Part shown: positions 22,050 to 34,336 of the stretch, piece by piece
How the letters are laid out: every line of letters starts with the position of its first letter
Numbering within the stretch: the stretch's first letter is position 1
Assembly: GCA_024291935.2 (NCBI GenBank)
Contig: CM044308.1
Coordinates: 123,406,501-123,470,500, forward strand
Length of the DNA stretch: 64,000 nucleotides
Source of the DNA: Okapia johnstoni
Lineage: Eukaryota > Chordata > Mammalia > Artiodactyla > Giraffidae
Direction: 5' to 3'
Translations under genes and position numbers: made by a program
The notes under the pieces: model-generated
What the model saw: the letters and a program-made list of their open reading frames with translations, nothing else
The model's database searches: none
What the model was told of the DNA's origin: nothing

Positions 22050-22165
22050 TACTGTGCACTTATTATGAAGCAGGGTTTGTGCTAAATGATTTACACATAC
22101 CATTTTATTTAATCTTCACAACAGCTAGGAACTACATAAGATCATCCTCATTATCCATGGTCACT
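22050..22165 (-). mobile_element. MIR-like fragment
   Basis: Wording 'tgtgctaaatgatttacaca', 'tttaatcttcacaacagct', 'atcatcctcattatccatg' matches the 3' half of MIR in reverse. Confidence 0.55.
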
Positions 22166-22545
22166 GAAAGTTCTCTATCCCTCTTCAAGAATAAGGCTAC
22201 TTCACACAGAATTCTGCTCACATCCCAATCTACCCACCTACAAGGAACAAACACTTAAGCAAAAGGAGATGACCCCCCCGCACACCCCTGACCATTGTAG
22301 GAATCTTAGTTTCTCATCTGCTCCCTCTGAGTCAAAAGTTTTCTGTCCCTCACAACTGTTATTCTAGCTTGCTTTTGCTCTTTTGAGGATTAGCTTGGCA
22401 GTTATGCTTTGATCTTCTGGCCAATCCCAGCCACAGGATGTAACCTTCCTTACATGTCTTTTAGAGACTTATATAAGAAGGCAATATTATATGTTTAGCA
22501 AACTTACAAAATTTCTATGAACAATTTATATCACTGAGGCATTGG
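22166..22545. other. Intergenic, no recognised feature
   Basis: No gene or named repeat. A short C-run is at about 22272-22278. Confidence 0.5.
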
Positions 22546-22775
22546 CGTCTGGATTTCCCAGATGGTGCTAGTGGTAAAGAACCTGCCTGCCAATGCAGGA
22601 GATGTAAGCAACATGGGTTTGATCCTTGGGTCAGGAAGATCCCCTGGAGGAAGAAATGGCAACCCACTCCAGTATTCTTGCCTAGAGAATCCCATGGACA
22701 GAGGAACCTGGTGGGCTACAGACCATTGGGTTGCAAAAGAGTCGGACACAACTGAAGAGATTAGCATGCACGCAT
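22546..22775 (+). mobile_element. Bov-tA SINE
   Basis: Forward copy from 'ggatttcccagatggtgcta' through 'aagatcccctggaggaaga' to 'gcatgcacgcat'. Imperfect flanks gaggcattgg (near 22536) and gaagcattgg (near 22776) are the likely duplication. Confidence 0.92.
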
Positions 22776-23134
22776 GAAGCATTGGAACTGATTCTGGCTC
22801 ATTTCTCTGTGTAGGTTCCTACTGCAAAGTCTCAGACCTGAAACAAGTAATATTGTGGTACTTTTGTTTCCCAGTCAGCTTAGAATGGCCAGCATTCTTC
22901 GGGAATGTAGAGTGATAAGAGGAAAGCTACCGCAGGATGCCTGCATTCCACACCACCTGTAGCAGCATGAACATCTCTGGGGGACTTTGTCCCCTTTTGT
23001 TGCCTCCCATAGTTGCCCTCATTGTCAGTAAGCCATGGTTGGATCCCCTTCTCTTCTCCTGACCCTGCCAACCTTATCATTTGAAGCCCAAATTGAAGCC
23101 AATAGGTAATCTAGCTGGGCAGGTTTTTGGGCTG
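22776..23134. other. Intergenic, no recognised feature
   Basis: No gene or named repeat recognised. Confidence 0.5.
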
Positions 23135-23540
23135 CCAACATACAGGGTGATATAAGTCAGCTTTCACTGTGTAAAAAACCACCACAAAACTCAGTGGCTA
23201 AAAATGACAACTACTTACTATCACTTATGTGTCTGTAGGTTGGTGGAGATTTTCTTATCTATGCTGGGTTAGTTTAGTGGCTCCATTACTCTTGGCTGGG
23301 TTTATTCTTAAATCTGTTAATCAGCTGATAGAAGAGATTGTTCTATTTGTTTCTTTTTCTTTTGGGTCAGTGGGCTAGTAGCATGAAGGAAGAGATACAA
23401 GAGGAAATGCATAAAGATTCAGTTTCCTGTGGCCAAGCTTAAAACAAGCACACTGTCTGTTCTGCTCATAAAGAGTCATATGATGAGCTCAAAGACAAGG
23501 GCATGCAAGACGGTCCACAGACATTTGAAGCTATGGTAAA
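23135..23540. mobile_element. Ancient mammalian repeat, family not named
   Basis: Wording such as 'caccacaaaactcagtggct' and 'aaaaatgacaactacttact', followed later by 'cataaagagtcatatgatga', is that of an old repeat family also seen at 39335-39700 and 57783-58180. Confidence 0.5.
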
Positions 23541-23711
23541 GGTGTAGTTGCAGAAAAGGGTAAAGAATCGGTATTAATTAATTAATAGTGAAATCCAGCT
23601 CAGGGGCCAAATCATCACTGCAAATACAATGATATGGAGGAGATGGATTTATCAAGACTCCCTTTTAAACAGAGTACTTTATATGTTCGAAAACTAAACT
23701 TTGTAAGAAAC

Positions 23712-24303
23712 TGTAGGGGAGGAAAAAAATATTTTTTCCCTGTCCATCTTGGGTTCTCTGGCTGGAGTCCTATAAATTAGACTAACAAAAGCCAGATTAA
23801 CAAGAGAAAATGCAGACAGGAGTTCATTAACATGTACAATGTGTATACACGTAAGAACACTTAGTGATGAGTGACTCAAAGGGATGGTTAGAGCTTGGGC
23901 TTCACAGCATCCTAACAAAAGAACAATCAACTTTTAGAAAAGTGACAGAACAAAGGAAAAGGACTTTGAGTATCTAAATTGTGGGGGAAAATATATGGGA
24001 GAACTATATTTGTTTGTTACACAGTGAAATGGAAAATAAGGTCTGGTTATTAAAGTTTGGTACGTTGATTCCTCCGGTGCCACCATCTCTGGGCTGATAA
24101 GAATCTATAATTAATTCTAGTGATTACTTCTGTCCTTCCTGGTAGGGAGGGAGGAGGGCATACCTTTATATATATATGTCCTGATTTTAGAACATAGAGG
24201 ACACAGAGTTTTCCTTATATCCGCTTCCTCTTAGTTGACTTCAGCTCAAAATAATCCTTATGTCAAAGTGGCATATTTTGGAGTAACATATTGTTATCCT
24301 TCA
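23712..24303 (-). mobile_element. Solo LTR of an endogenous retrovirus, copy B
   Basis: About 592 bp, in reverse orientation, from tgtaggggaggaaaa to ...ttatccttca, with TG/CA ends. In reverse complement it follows the LTR at 6957-7550 block by block (start 'tgaagga...atatg', 'ttattttgagctgaa', 'taccaggaag', 'tcctcccctaca' end). No attached internal region is visible. Confidence 0.72.
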
Positions 24304-24780
24304 GAATTTCAGGTTTGAGATGCAGTTCCCAAAGATCTTGTATGCTTAAAACTAGCTAATTACTAAACTACTTTACAAAGAGGGATGTCAAGTAAACCAA
24401 AGATGTTTTGTTTTACAGAGTGGGATATGAGAGTCTGGACCAGAGACAAATATTGTGGGGAGAGAGAAGAGACTTAGTATGGCTATCATTCTGTCTTTTG
24501 TTCATCGAATATTCCCACCTGAAAGTAAGTACCAATCAATAGAAATTCATTTCAATGGGCAAACTAATTCAGAACAGCCACAGGCCCCCTAATATTGTGT
24601 TCCAGCCATACTTATAGGAAGTCTCCCTGTAGAATCATCACCGCCAGGTACCCACTGTATTTCTCAGAGGAGCTGCTGGACTCAGCTGAGTTCTGCAGCA
24701 CCTGTAGTCCATTATGGTGAAACTCTCAAAGTCTAAAGCAGATAGCAGTTTCTGTTTTGGTATGTAATCCACATGGTAAC
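24304..24780. other. Intergenic, no recognised feature
   Basis: No gene or named repeat recognised. Confidence 0.5.
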
Positions 24781-24784
24781 TGGT

Positions 24785-25240
24785 GTTTCAGCCAAGGTCT
24801 AACCAGGAACCAGAAACCACCTGGATATTTAGAAGAGTGTTCAATGCAGAGAATTGGTTATCCACGGGGGAGAAAACAAGAGAAGCCAAAATAGGGACAT
24901 CAAAGCAACCTAGAGATGAACAACAGCAGGAAACCTCTGCCTCTGCCATGTCTGGAAGGACAGAGGGAAGATGTGGTGTCACAAGGGTGCAAGGTCATCT
25001 ATGGAAAGTGGAATCACACTGGTCTGACACTGTGAGTCCCAAAGCAGAGTGAAGGGGAGAAAGAGCCTGGTATCTCCTTCCTTCAGTCTTTAAGTTCCTC
25101 CAGCTTTTCCTATCAGTGACCCCATCTATCAACAGCCATCACAAGCAGCCTGGGGAATGGAGTTTACAGCCAGCCTCTCTCTGCATGGAGCAGGGAAGGT
25201 AAAGGAAGGGCTGTGGCTACAGCCCAGGCTGGCAGGCTCC
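24785..25240. mobile_element. Ancient mammalian repeat, family not named
   Basis: The order 'ctaaccaggaaccagaaacc', 'aatgcagagaattggttatc', 'agcagcctggggaatggagt' and 'atggagcagggaagg' matches an old repeat I know from mammalian genomes but cannot name. The ORFs across it (24783-25052 and reverse) are chance. Confidence 0.5.
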
Positions 25241-25253
25241 CTCTCCCCATCCT

Positions 25254-25474
25254 GTGCTGAGCTCAGAGGCTCAGTTGTGTCCAACTCTTTGCCACCCCAT
25301 GGATTGCAGCCCACCGGGCTCCTCTGTCCATGGAATTCTCCTGGCAAGAATACTGGAGTGAGTTGGCATTTCCTCCTCCAGGGGAGCTTCGTGACCCAGG
25401 GATTGAACCTGCATCTCCTGCATCTCCTGTCGGGCAGGTGGATTCTTTATCCACTGAGCCACCTGGGAAGCCCA
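25254..25474 (-). mobile_element. Bov-tA SINE
   Basis: Reverse Bov-tA with 'tggcaagaatactggagtga' and end 'gagccacctgggaagccca'. Perfect 10-bp duplication tccccatcct at 25244-25253 and 25475-25484. Confidence 0.94.
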
Positions 25475-25484
25475 TCCCCATCCT

Positions 25485-26779
25485 CACACTTTAAAATCCC
25501 AGTGCCCTCCCCTGCTAGTGCTCTGTGGATTCCCAGGAGACCTGCCTGGCTCCGAAGGTTTAGAAATCATCTCAGCATCCTAGATGTGCCATTCCTATTG
25601 ACCCAGAGACAAACTTTTCTTACTTTTCATGAAACAAAACAAAATGAAAAAGAAAACTTACAGCTAAGGCATTTGGTGAATGTATCTGTTTCTATAAAGA
25701 TTGACAGGAACAGAGATTTACTGAAGAGTAATAAATTTTTAAAGGGGCTATTAGAAAATCTTGTGTTTTAAAGAAGTCTGACTGTCGTTTCTACAGACAG
25801 AAATGGGCTCCTGTCTCCTTCCATCTTGTTCAATCTTCATCTCTCTGGTCTCTCTGGTTCATCTTCACTTTGCCTCATTCCTCACAGGGTCAAGAAAAAA
25901 AGTAAAAATCCACCTCTCTGGCACCCCCTCTCTTATCTGTGTCTGTGTTTCAATTCTCTTCAATCTCTCCTCCCTACTGAGCCCCAGGCCAGCCTTTACA
26001 CATCCCAGACCTGGGACTGAACTTTGAAAAGGACACTGGAATGCTTTCATAAGGTCAGAGGAGAAGGGAGATCCTCTGTCTCCTTTTGCTCTGGAGAACC
26101 ATGTCCTGACCAGTTTCACATTTATCTCTGATTTTTCATTTTCAAAGAAGCATTCTTATTAAAGTTCCATGACAATAAGCCAGGACAGGTTCAGTAGCCC
26201 CCCGACAGGCACATGTGGCTTCTACATGAGAGATACATGTACAGAAAGCTGAGTTCTCACTTCACCATGTGGTTAAGTCTGAAAGATGACCAGTGATAAT
26301 CTTCTAGACCCTCCCCTGAGGCAATGTAAAAATAATCACCTTTCAACAACAGGTGGGCACTCACTGATACAATGAGGTGTAGACCGACATGGGTGGCTAG
26401 AACAAGACAACTGCTTATCCTCTGCTAGAAAAGGGAGGACTATCCCCAATTAGACTATTCCTGCTCAATCAGCTACCTGGTGTTCCAGTTGGTCAGGCTG
26501 TGTCTGTAGCTCTACCAACCGTTGATGTTTAAGGCCTCCAGGAGACAGATGGCAGGAAGAGGAGGACATGTGGGAAATTATAGTTCACGAGTACAAGCAA
26601 TATACGTGGCAAGTTGAAATGGGCACTCATTTTACTACTGAACAAAGCAGGTAATCTAACAATCTTTCTTAGTATATATCTATGACTAACTTTGCTTTAT
26701 TGTCTCACAATCCTTTTTATTTTGCAATAAAAATTTCCATAGCAATGATATTTTTAAAAAGAATATGCATGTTTAGAGG
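25485..26779. other. Intergenic, no recognised feature
   Basis: About 1.3 kb free of young repeats. Short ORFs near 25803-26119 on both strands have no recognisable domains. No exon could be supported. Confidence 0.5.
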
Positions 26780-27061
26780 GGCTTCCTCGGTGGCTCTGGA
26801 GGAGGAAATGGCAACCCACTCCAGTATTCTTGCCTGGAGAATCCCATGGACAGAGGAGCCTGGTAGGCTACATTCCACGGGGTCACGAAAGAGTCGGACA
26901 TGACTGAGCGACTTCACTTTCACTTTTCACTTTCATGCATTGGAGAAGGAAATGGCAACCCACTTCTGTATTCTTGCCTGGAGAATCCCAGGGACAGAGG
27001 AGCCTGGTGGGCTGCCATCTATGGGGTCACACAGAGTCAGACACGACTGAAGCAACTTAGC
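26780..27061 (+). mobile_element. Bov-A2-type dimeric SINE with partial tRNA head
   Basis: Starts with a short tRNA-like head 'gcttcctcggtggctc' joined directly to a BovA unit ('ggaggaggaaatggcaaccc'), then a second BovA unit after 'cactttcatgcattggagaa', ending 'aagcaacttagcagc'. The usual tRNA-derived body is missing from the head. Confidence 0.85.
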
Positions 27062-27288
27062 AGCCCCAGTGGCTCAGCGGTAAAGATTCTACCTGCAGTG
27101 CAGGAGATGCAGCTTCGATCCCTGGGTCAGGAAGATCCCCTGGAGGAGGGCGTGGCAACCCACCTCAGTACTCTTGCCAGGAGAATCCTATGGACAGAGG
27201 AGCTTGGTGGGCTACAATCCACAGGGTCGCAAAACAGTTGCACACAGCTAAAGCAACTGAGCACAGCACAGCACAACACATGTATGAT
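27062..27288 (+). mobile_element. Bov-tA SINE abutting Bov-A2
   Basis: Follows the preceding element without a gap: 'ccccagtggctcagcggtaa', 'atccctgggtcaggaagatc', 'acagttgcacacagctaaag', ending in a GCACA-rich tail. Confidence 0.9.
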
Positions 27289-27508
27289 TGGGATCATTTT
27301 ACTTAACATTCCCCCCCACCCCGTCATTTATCATAAGTTATATTCAAGAATAATTATTTACTTAAAAAAATCTGGTTTCCTTATGTTTGGCCATATTTTT
27401 AATCTAGGGGCAACAATGGTGTTAATGAGCAATTTTAAAAAAGCTTCCTTTCCTGACTTTGCTCAGCAAACCTAGACCATGCATTATTAAGTAACTACTG
27501 AAGCTAGA

Positions 27509-29562
27509 AAATCAAATCCCTACCCTTACAATTATACAGTGGATGTGGGAAATAGATTTAAGGGACTAGATCTGATAGACAGAGTGCCTGATGAACTATG
27601 GACGGAGGTTCGTGACACTGTACAGGAGACAAGAATCAAGACCACCCCCAAGAAAAAGAAATGCAAAAAGGCGAAATGGCTGTCTGAGGAGGCCTTAAAA
27701 ATAGCTGTGAAAAGAAGAGAAGTGAAAAGCAAAGGAGAAATGGAAAGATATACCCATTTGAATGCAGAATTCCAAAGAATAGCAAGGAGAGATAAGAAAG
27801 CCTTCCTCAGCGATCAGAGCAAAGAAATAGAGGAAAACAATAGAATGGGAAAGACTAGAGATCTCTTCAAGAAAATTAGAGATACCAAGGGAACATTTCA
27901 TGCAAAGATGGGCTCAATAAAGGACAGAAATGGTATGGACCTAACAGAAGCAGAAGATATTAAGAAGAGGTGGCAAGAATACACAGAAGAACTGTACAAG
28001 AAAGATCTTCATGACCCAAATAATCATGATGGTGTGATCACTCACCTAGAGCCAGACATCCTGGAGTGTGGAGTCAAGTGGGCCTTAGAAAGCATCACTA
28101 CAAACAAAGCTAGTGGAGGTGATGGAATTCCAGTTGAGCTATTTCAAATCCTAAGAGATGATGCTTTTAAAGTGCTGCACTCAATATGCCAGCAAATTTG
28201 GAAAACTCAGCAGTGGCCACAGGACTGGAAAAGGTCAGTTTTCATTCCAATCCCAAAGAAAGGCAATGCCAAAGAATGCTCAAACTACCGCACAATTGCA
28301 CTCATCTCACACGCTAGTCAAGTAATACTCAAAATTCTCCAAGCCAGGCTTCAACAACACATGAACCGTGAACTTCCAGATGTTCAAGCTGGATTTAGAA
28401 AAGGCAGAGGAGCCAGAGATCAAATTGCCAACATCCGTTGGATCATTGAAAAAGCAAGAGAGTTCCAGAAAAACATCTATTTCTGCTTTATTGACTATGC
28501 CAAAGTCTTTGTGTGGATCACAACAAACTGTGGAAAATTCTGAAAGACATGGGAGTAGAAGACCACCTGACCTGCCTCTTGGGAAATCTGTATGCAGATC
28601 AGGAAGCAACGGTTAAAACTGGACATGATACAGACTGGTTCCAAATAGGGAAAGAAGTACGTCAAGTCTGTATATTGTCACCCTGCTTATTTAATTTATA
28701 TGCAGAGTACATCATGAGAAACACTGGGCTGGATGAAGCACAAGCTGGAATCAAGATTCCTGGGAGAAATATCAATAACCTCAGATACGCAGATGACACC
28801 ACCCCATGGCAGAAAGTGAAGAACTAAAGAGCCTCTTGAAGAAAGTGAAAGAGGAGAGTCAAAAGGTTGGCTTAAAGCTCAACGTTCAGAAGACTAAGAT
28901 CATGGCATCTGGTCCCATTACTTCATGGCAAAGAGATGGGGAAACAGTGGAAACTGTCACAGACTTTATTTTCTTGGGCTTCAAAATCAGTGCAGATGGT
29001 GACTGCAGCCATGAAATTAAAAGATGCTTACACCTTGGGAGAAAAGTTATGACCAAACCTAGATAGCACATTAAAAAGAAGAAGACATTGCTTTGCCAAC
29101 AAAGTCCATCTAGTCAAAGCTATGGATTTTCCAGAAGTCATGTTTGGTTGTGAGAATTGGACTATAAAGAAAGCTGAGCAATGAAGAATTGATGCTTTTG
29201 AACTGTGGTGTTGGAGAAGACTCTTGAGAGTCCCTTGGACTGCAAGGAGATCCAACCGGTCCATCCTAAAGGAAATCAGTCCTGAAAATTCATTGGGAGG
29301 ATTGATAGTGAAACTCCAATACTTTGGCCACCTGATGCAAAGAAATGACTCATTTGAAAAGACCCTGATGCTGGGAAAGATTGAGGGCAGGAGGAGAAGG
29401 GGACGACAGAGGATGAGACAGTTGGATGGCATCACTGACTCGATGGACATGAGTTTGAGTGAACTCCGAGAGTTGGTGATAGACAGGGAAGCCTGGCGTG
29501 TTTCAGTCCATGGGGTCGCAAAGAGTCAGACACACCTGAGCAACTGAACTGAATTGAACTGA
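27509..29562 (+). mobile_element. BovB LINE, 5'-truncated, frameshifted
   Basis: A ~2.05-kb RTE-type LINE lacking its apurinic endonuclease. Starts in the linker ('aatcaaatccct') and ends 'gaactgaattgaactgaa'. The main frame (27539-28543) carries the linker and RT N-terminal blocks ([47 protein letters not shown]), then a 4-bp deletion near 28508 shifts frame just after motif A. The RT core continues in another frame (28513-28827, motif C YADD), and the C-terminal part in further frames (28806-29066, 29224-29547). It cannot make a complete protein. Confidence 0.95.
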
Positions 29563-30911
29563 AAAGGTCTCTATTCTTTGCTCATCTATTCCAAGGCTAG
29601 GAAACCAAGCCCCTTAAACTCTCTCCAACTTACACTATCTCAAGATGGGGTGAAATTATCCTTGTTCAATGTCCCCCAGATTTGCGAAGGTGCTTGGCCT
29701 GCTTACCACCTGTGAGGCTGGGATTCTGACAGTTATAGAAAATGATCAAGCCTGTTTGTCTGCACTGGCTTTGTGGGTATTGATTCCACCTAGAAAATAC
29801 AAACCTTGTTCCTTCAGGGGGACTAGTTACAATAACTAGTCAAGAACTAGTCTCAAGTATGACAACACACATACAAGCCTCAGTAGCACCAATGTTTGGT
29901 CCATTTTATCTGGTAAAAGGAAAAGAGAGTCTTACTGAGCTTATGGTAGTAACCATAATACCATGAAAAACAATAAGACACAGTAAAAAATGTTGAATTC
30001 TTTTGAATGCGCTTTCTCATTCATCTAAACTAAGCATTAAATGCACAATAAGAAAAGAAAAAGTATATATGAAAAATACCAATAATTTTTTTAAAAAAAG
30101 CACAGACCACAGGACAATTAAACGGTTCTCATTAGTTCATTCAGTCCTATAATGAATTCTTGTACCTCTGGATTTTGAATCACCACTCTGCTTTCCTGAA
30201 GTCATCTGCCTCTGGACTTCAAAGATCCTTGGAAATCTCAGCCCAGTCCTCAAGTAGAGTCTGAATGATGTCTAACTGCTGACAGTTCAGAAGCCAGTAC
30301 CCAGAGGTTCAACTTTGAATTGTACAGTCCTTCCCAAGACACTGAGACTGCATTTTGTTGAGGACTCAACTCCCATCTTATTGCTTATAGCAGAACCTTC
30401 AGGAAGCATTCAGGAAAAGAACTACCTTGTAGTGACAACTAACTGGCTGTGATTAATGTATTACAATAGTTAGTAAAATCATAAGGAGGATTAATACCCG
30501 CTATTGGGGTAAAAATAAGTGACTATTTCCTAAGAATAAGATCAAGAATTCGCCTAAGGATGAAAGCATCATGGGCAATGAGGACATTGCTACATCTTCA
30601 AAGGCTTTCTTTTCTAGTTTGCAAAGTGTACGATCTTTACAACATTTATATTAAATGCATTCTACCAATATGAAGTATTGGCAGATTTGACAATTCTTCT
30701 CATGCAATTCTTAAATTATCTTGAGTCAGTTAAGAAGTATGGAGTATAAAAGGAGCCTAAATGTTGATAATATCCTTCTTTTTATAAGATGAAAAAATAA
30801 ATTTTTGTCATTTTTCAGAGTCTCTGAAAATCTCAAATAGTTTAAGGTGAAAAAAAATCATTCTAAAAAATGCTCTTATTTTGTTTTTGACTTCTGAGGT
30901 TTTTTAACATG
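29563..30911. other. Intergenic, no recognised feature
   Basis: About 1.35 kb without recognisable gene or young repeat, AT-rich in the second half. One of the larger repeat-poor gaps in the window. Confidence 0.5.
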
Positions 30912-31193
30912 TAATATTTATTTATTTATTTATTTCTGGCAGTGCTCGGTCTTCATTGTGCGTGGGTTTTTCTCTAGTTGCAGTCAGTGCTACTCTCCAG
31001 TTGCGGTACATGGGCTTCGCATTGTGGTGACTTCTCCTGTTGAGAACAGGCTCTAGGGAGCACAGGCTTCAGTAGTTGTGGCACACGGGCTAAGTTGCCC
31101 TGCAGCACTTGGGATCTTTCCAGATTGGGGACTGAATCCGTGTCTCCTTCATTGGCAAGTGGCTTCTTTACTACTGAGCTACCAGGGAGGCCC
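30912..31193 (-). mobile_element. CHR-type long SINE (CHRL-like)
   Basis: In reverse: TTTA-rich tail, 'gcagtgctcggtcttcattg', 'cttcgcattgtggtgacttc', 'gcttcagtagttgtggcaca', and head 'actgagctaccagggaggcc'. About 280 bp, the length of the long CHR class. Confidence 0.88.
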
Positions 31194-31477
31194 AGGTTGC
31201 TATTGTCCTTCTGTCCAGTACAACAAAATTTTATTTTGTAGTTATTTCCAAAGTTGACAGAGAAATGGATCAAATATCCCAGTTAGTTGCGACTGCATAA
31301 AATGTTCATAATCACTTCATAGAAATTGTACTTTTTCCTATACTAACAGAAATTTGTGACGGACACATTGTATCTAAATATTTTAATCCGTAAAGCGTAC
31401 AACGTTAACATCCAGAGGCAAAGATTTAGCCATCAGAAGGCAAAATCAAAAGGGTTCTCATGGTAACTCTGGTCACT

Positions 31478-31700
31478 GACTTCCCAGATGGCGCTAGTGG
31501 TAAAGACTCTGTCTGCTAATGCAGCAGATGCAAGAGACTCGAGTTCAGTCCCTGGGTGGAGAATATCCCTGGAGAAGGAAATGGCAACCCACACCAGTAC
31601 TCTTGCCTGGAGAATGCTATGGACAGAGGAGTCTTGCAAGCTGTGGTCCATGGGGCTGCAAAGAGTCGGACATGACTGAGCGACTAACAGACACACACAC
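31478..31700 (+). mobile_element. Bov-tA SINE
   Basis: From 'gacttcccagatggcgctag' through 'aaggaaatggcaacccacac' to 'gactgagcgactaacagac' and a short CA run. Confidence 0.92.
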
Positions 31701-31821
31701 TGATGACCTACGCAGGATCTCTCAGCTCTCTTTCAAGGTAAGATTATGGATTCTTGAGAACAAGAGCTTGAAACTGCTGTTCGTCTCACGGTCTCATTTC
31801 AGTCGTTAAACAGCAAAAGCA

Positions 31822-32100
31822 GGACTTCTCTAGTGGCTCAGAGAAGAATCTACCTGCCAATGCATGGGACAGGGGTTCAATCCCTGGTCTGGGAAGATTC
31901 CGTATGCCTCGGCACAACTAAACCCCCATGCCACAACTGCTGAAGCCCCTGGGCCTAGAGCCCATACTCTGCAGCAAGAGAAGCCGCCGCTGAGACGCTC
32001 TTGCACTGCCACTGCAGAGCAGCCCCTGCTTGAGGCAACTTAGAGAAAAGACCACACAGCAGTGATGACCCAGCACAGCCAAAACTAAATAACTAAAATT
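31822..32100 (+). mobile_element. CHR-type long SINE (CHRL-like)
   Basis: Forward: 'ggacttctctagtggctcag', 'ggggttcaatccctggtctg', 'cacaactgctgaagcccctg', 'gtgatgacccagcacagcc', then an A-rich tail. Confidence 0.85.
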
Positions 32101-34325
32101 GTTTTTTACAAGTGAATGTAGAGTTTTCACCGCTAATTCACAACATATAGCTTAAAAATCACCAGCACACTTAACATAAGGAGTATAAGGATCACGAAAG
32201 AAAGTTGAAAAGAGGAGTTGAGGGAAAGTTGATGGATAGTGGGAAATAACACAAAGATACATCCCTGGGATTGCGTGTGTTAGGAGGGGTATTTTAAAAG
32301 TGTGAGAGAGCAGAAAATAGATGATGAGCATCTATGCCGTGGTTTATCTAGCACTCTTGCCTGACCCTATGCCCCGCTGAACTACTGCAAGCCTCCTGAC
32401 AAGTGACTGTTTTCTTTTTTCTGCAATTAATTATTTTTAAGAGGGGGTGATGACCTTATATGAAGCTACCGTCCTGGTCAAGTTTGACACCTGAAACTCA
32501 GAACTTGAGGATGGTATTTCCTGAGTGGAAGATGAAATATTTAACATTTGGGAACCCCTAAGACACACTTTTTCTAAAGCAGAGAGAGTCGGTCCTTGGT
32601 GTCAGACAATAAAGTCAACACTCAGAAGGAAGCCAAGATGGAAGATGAAGTGCCCTTTTGAGGAGAATCCCTGGTCCATTGTCCCTGAGGCCCAGATATA
32701 TCAATGAATTTCACATGTTTGTATTGGTTCATCCTCCGTTAAGTTACATCTGCCATTAGGTTTCTGTCACTTGCAACAAACTCCAAAGGCAAACAGCGTA
32801 CATCACAATTTATTTAAGGATCACCTTGTTTAAAAATGGATGTACTCTGAGTTTCAATCTACTTTGTAATTTAGGTATCTCAGCTTCTCTTTAAGACATT
32901 CACATTTCTAAAAGTCATGTCTTTACATGAGAATGTTATTTATGCTAAACAAATAGCTATAGTGCTCATGAAAAAGCTCAAAAATAATTTATTGGAAATT
33001 TAGAAATCAATTAATGAAGTAGCTTAAGACCTTCACATTTCCTACTCTAAGAGAGTCAGAGATTAGACAGCATCACACACCCACTGTGTAAAAAGCTAAA
33101 GTGGTCTACAAAACCACACTGCCAACACTAAAGGTCAGGTTTTCATGTCCAAATGCCTGTTAGATGCTCTACTAATCTTACAAACATTTTTTCATCACTA
33201 TTTAGTTCTACGGACATCCATGTTGAAAATTTTCTTTTCCTATTTATTTGCTTGATTTTCTTTCATATCATGTTTAAGATCAGATGACAGGACTTAGTGA
33301 ATATGTCTCAGCTGGGTAGTATTTATAGGAAAGTGTATATGAAGTTCTGAGTGGGGTGTCTTGAAGGACAGCAATGTTAGAATTTGGTTTACACATTTAT
33401 GGAGGTATACCCTTTTAAACTAAGCAAATAAGATTCTAATGTACTAACTCCTCAGTCTTGGGTACTAGGGAGCTAATTCATGATGAATGATGGATGGAGT
33501 CCCTTTCCAGGTGTCCTCTTCACCACAGTGACCAGAAAAGACTATTAATGGCCAGAGAGTGCTGCTAAAATGAAATTGCAGCACAAAAAGGACAGTTACT
33601 TGGGCTGGAACTGAACCATCTCCAGCTAGGAACAGGGAGGATTTGTAGGTGTTCCTCCACTGTCCCTGGCCTGTCAGCTTTACTAGGACTTTGCTAGAGA
33701 TGCTGTTAGAATGCAGATTTTGGATACTGAGTAAAGAATAAAAAGTAAAGAAATAGCTTTAAAATAATTATAAGAATAACTGCTAGAGGACCTATGTTAA
33801 ATCAGAGTTGGAGAAAACAATGTCGACAGAAAACTTAAAAACCTAGTCTTCTTTGTCCTAACTGAGGATCTGTATCATCCCTAAGAGACTGTGACCGCAT
33901 AAGGCTCCTCTCCTCCTAGCTAATATTTAAGTTTTCATATAAAACCAGGCTGCCCTGGAATGTTTGAAATGGTTGGAATAATCCTACTGCCAGGATTGGG
34001 CATTGATATATTCCAGAAAGATGCCTAGAGCCCCAGGAAAATCAGCCATCATAAGCATTCCTCCTCTCCCTATTATTCATTATGGGATTTCAGATGATAA
34101 ACTGACTGGTTATGGAAGGACTCAGAAGAAAGTGTACTACCATTTGGTAGGCATTCATCTATAACACTGTCATGAAAGCTTTCTTCTTTGTGTCAGGCTT
34201 GGTATGGCTTTGGGTCAACAAAGTTTCACAGCAATGTTCTGTAAGCACAAGAATCTCCAACATCTCTTCAGTTTTCCAGGTCTCTGAATATCTCAAATAT
34301 TTCATGAAATGTCTTATAATGATTA
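32101..34325. other. Intergenic, no recognised feature
   Basis: About 2.2 kb without young repeats. A weak old LTR/DNA-repeat phrase sits at about 32740-32815 ('tttctgtcacttgcaacaa'). No exon supported. Confidence 0.45.
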
Positions 34326-34336
34326 AGAGCATTCAG

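Noticed and set aside
24783..25052. 89-codon ORF as a gene
   Set aside because: It lies in an old interspersed repeat and has no recognisable domain.
27539..29547. 334-, 104-, 86- and 107-codon ORFs as a host gene
   Set aside because: They are consecutive pieces of a frameshifted BovB reverse transcriptase, not a host protein.
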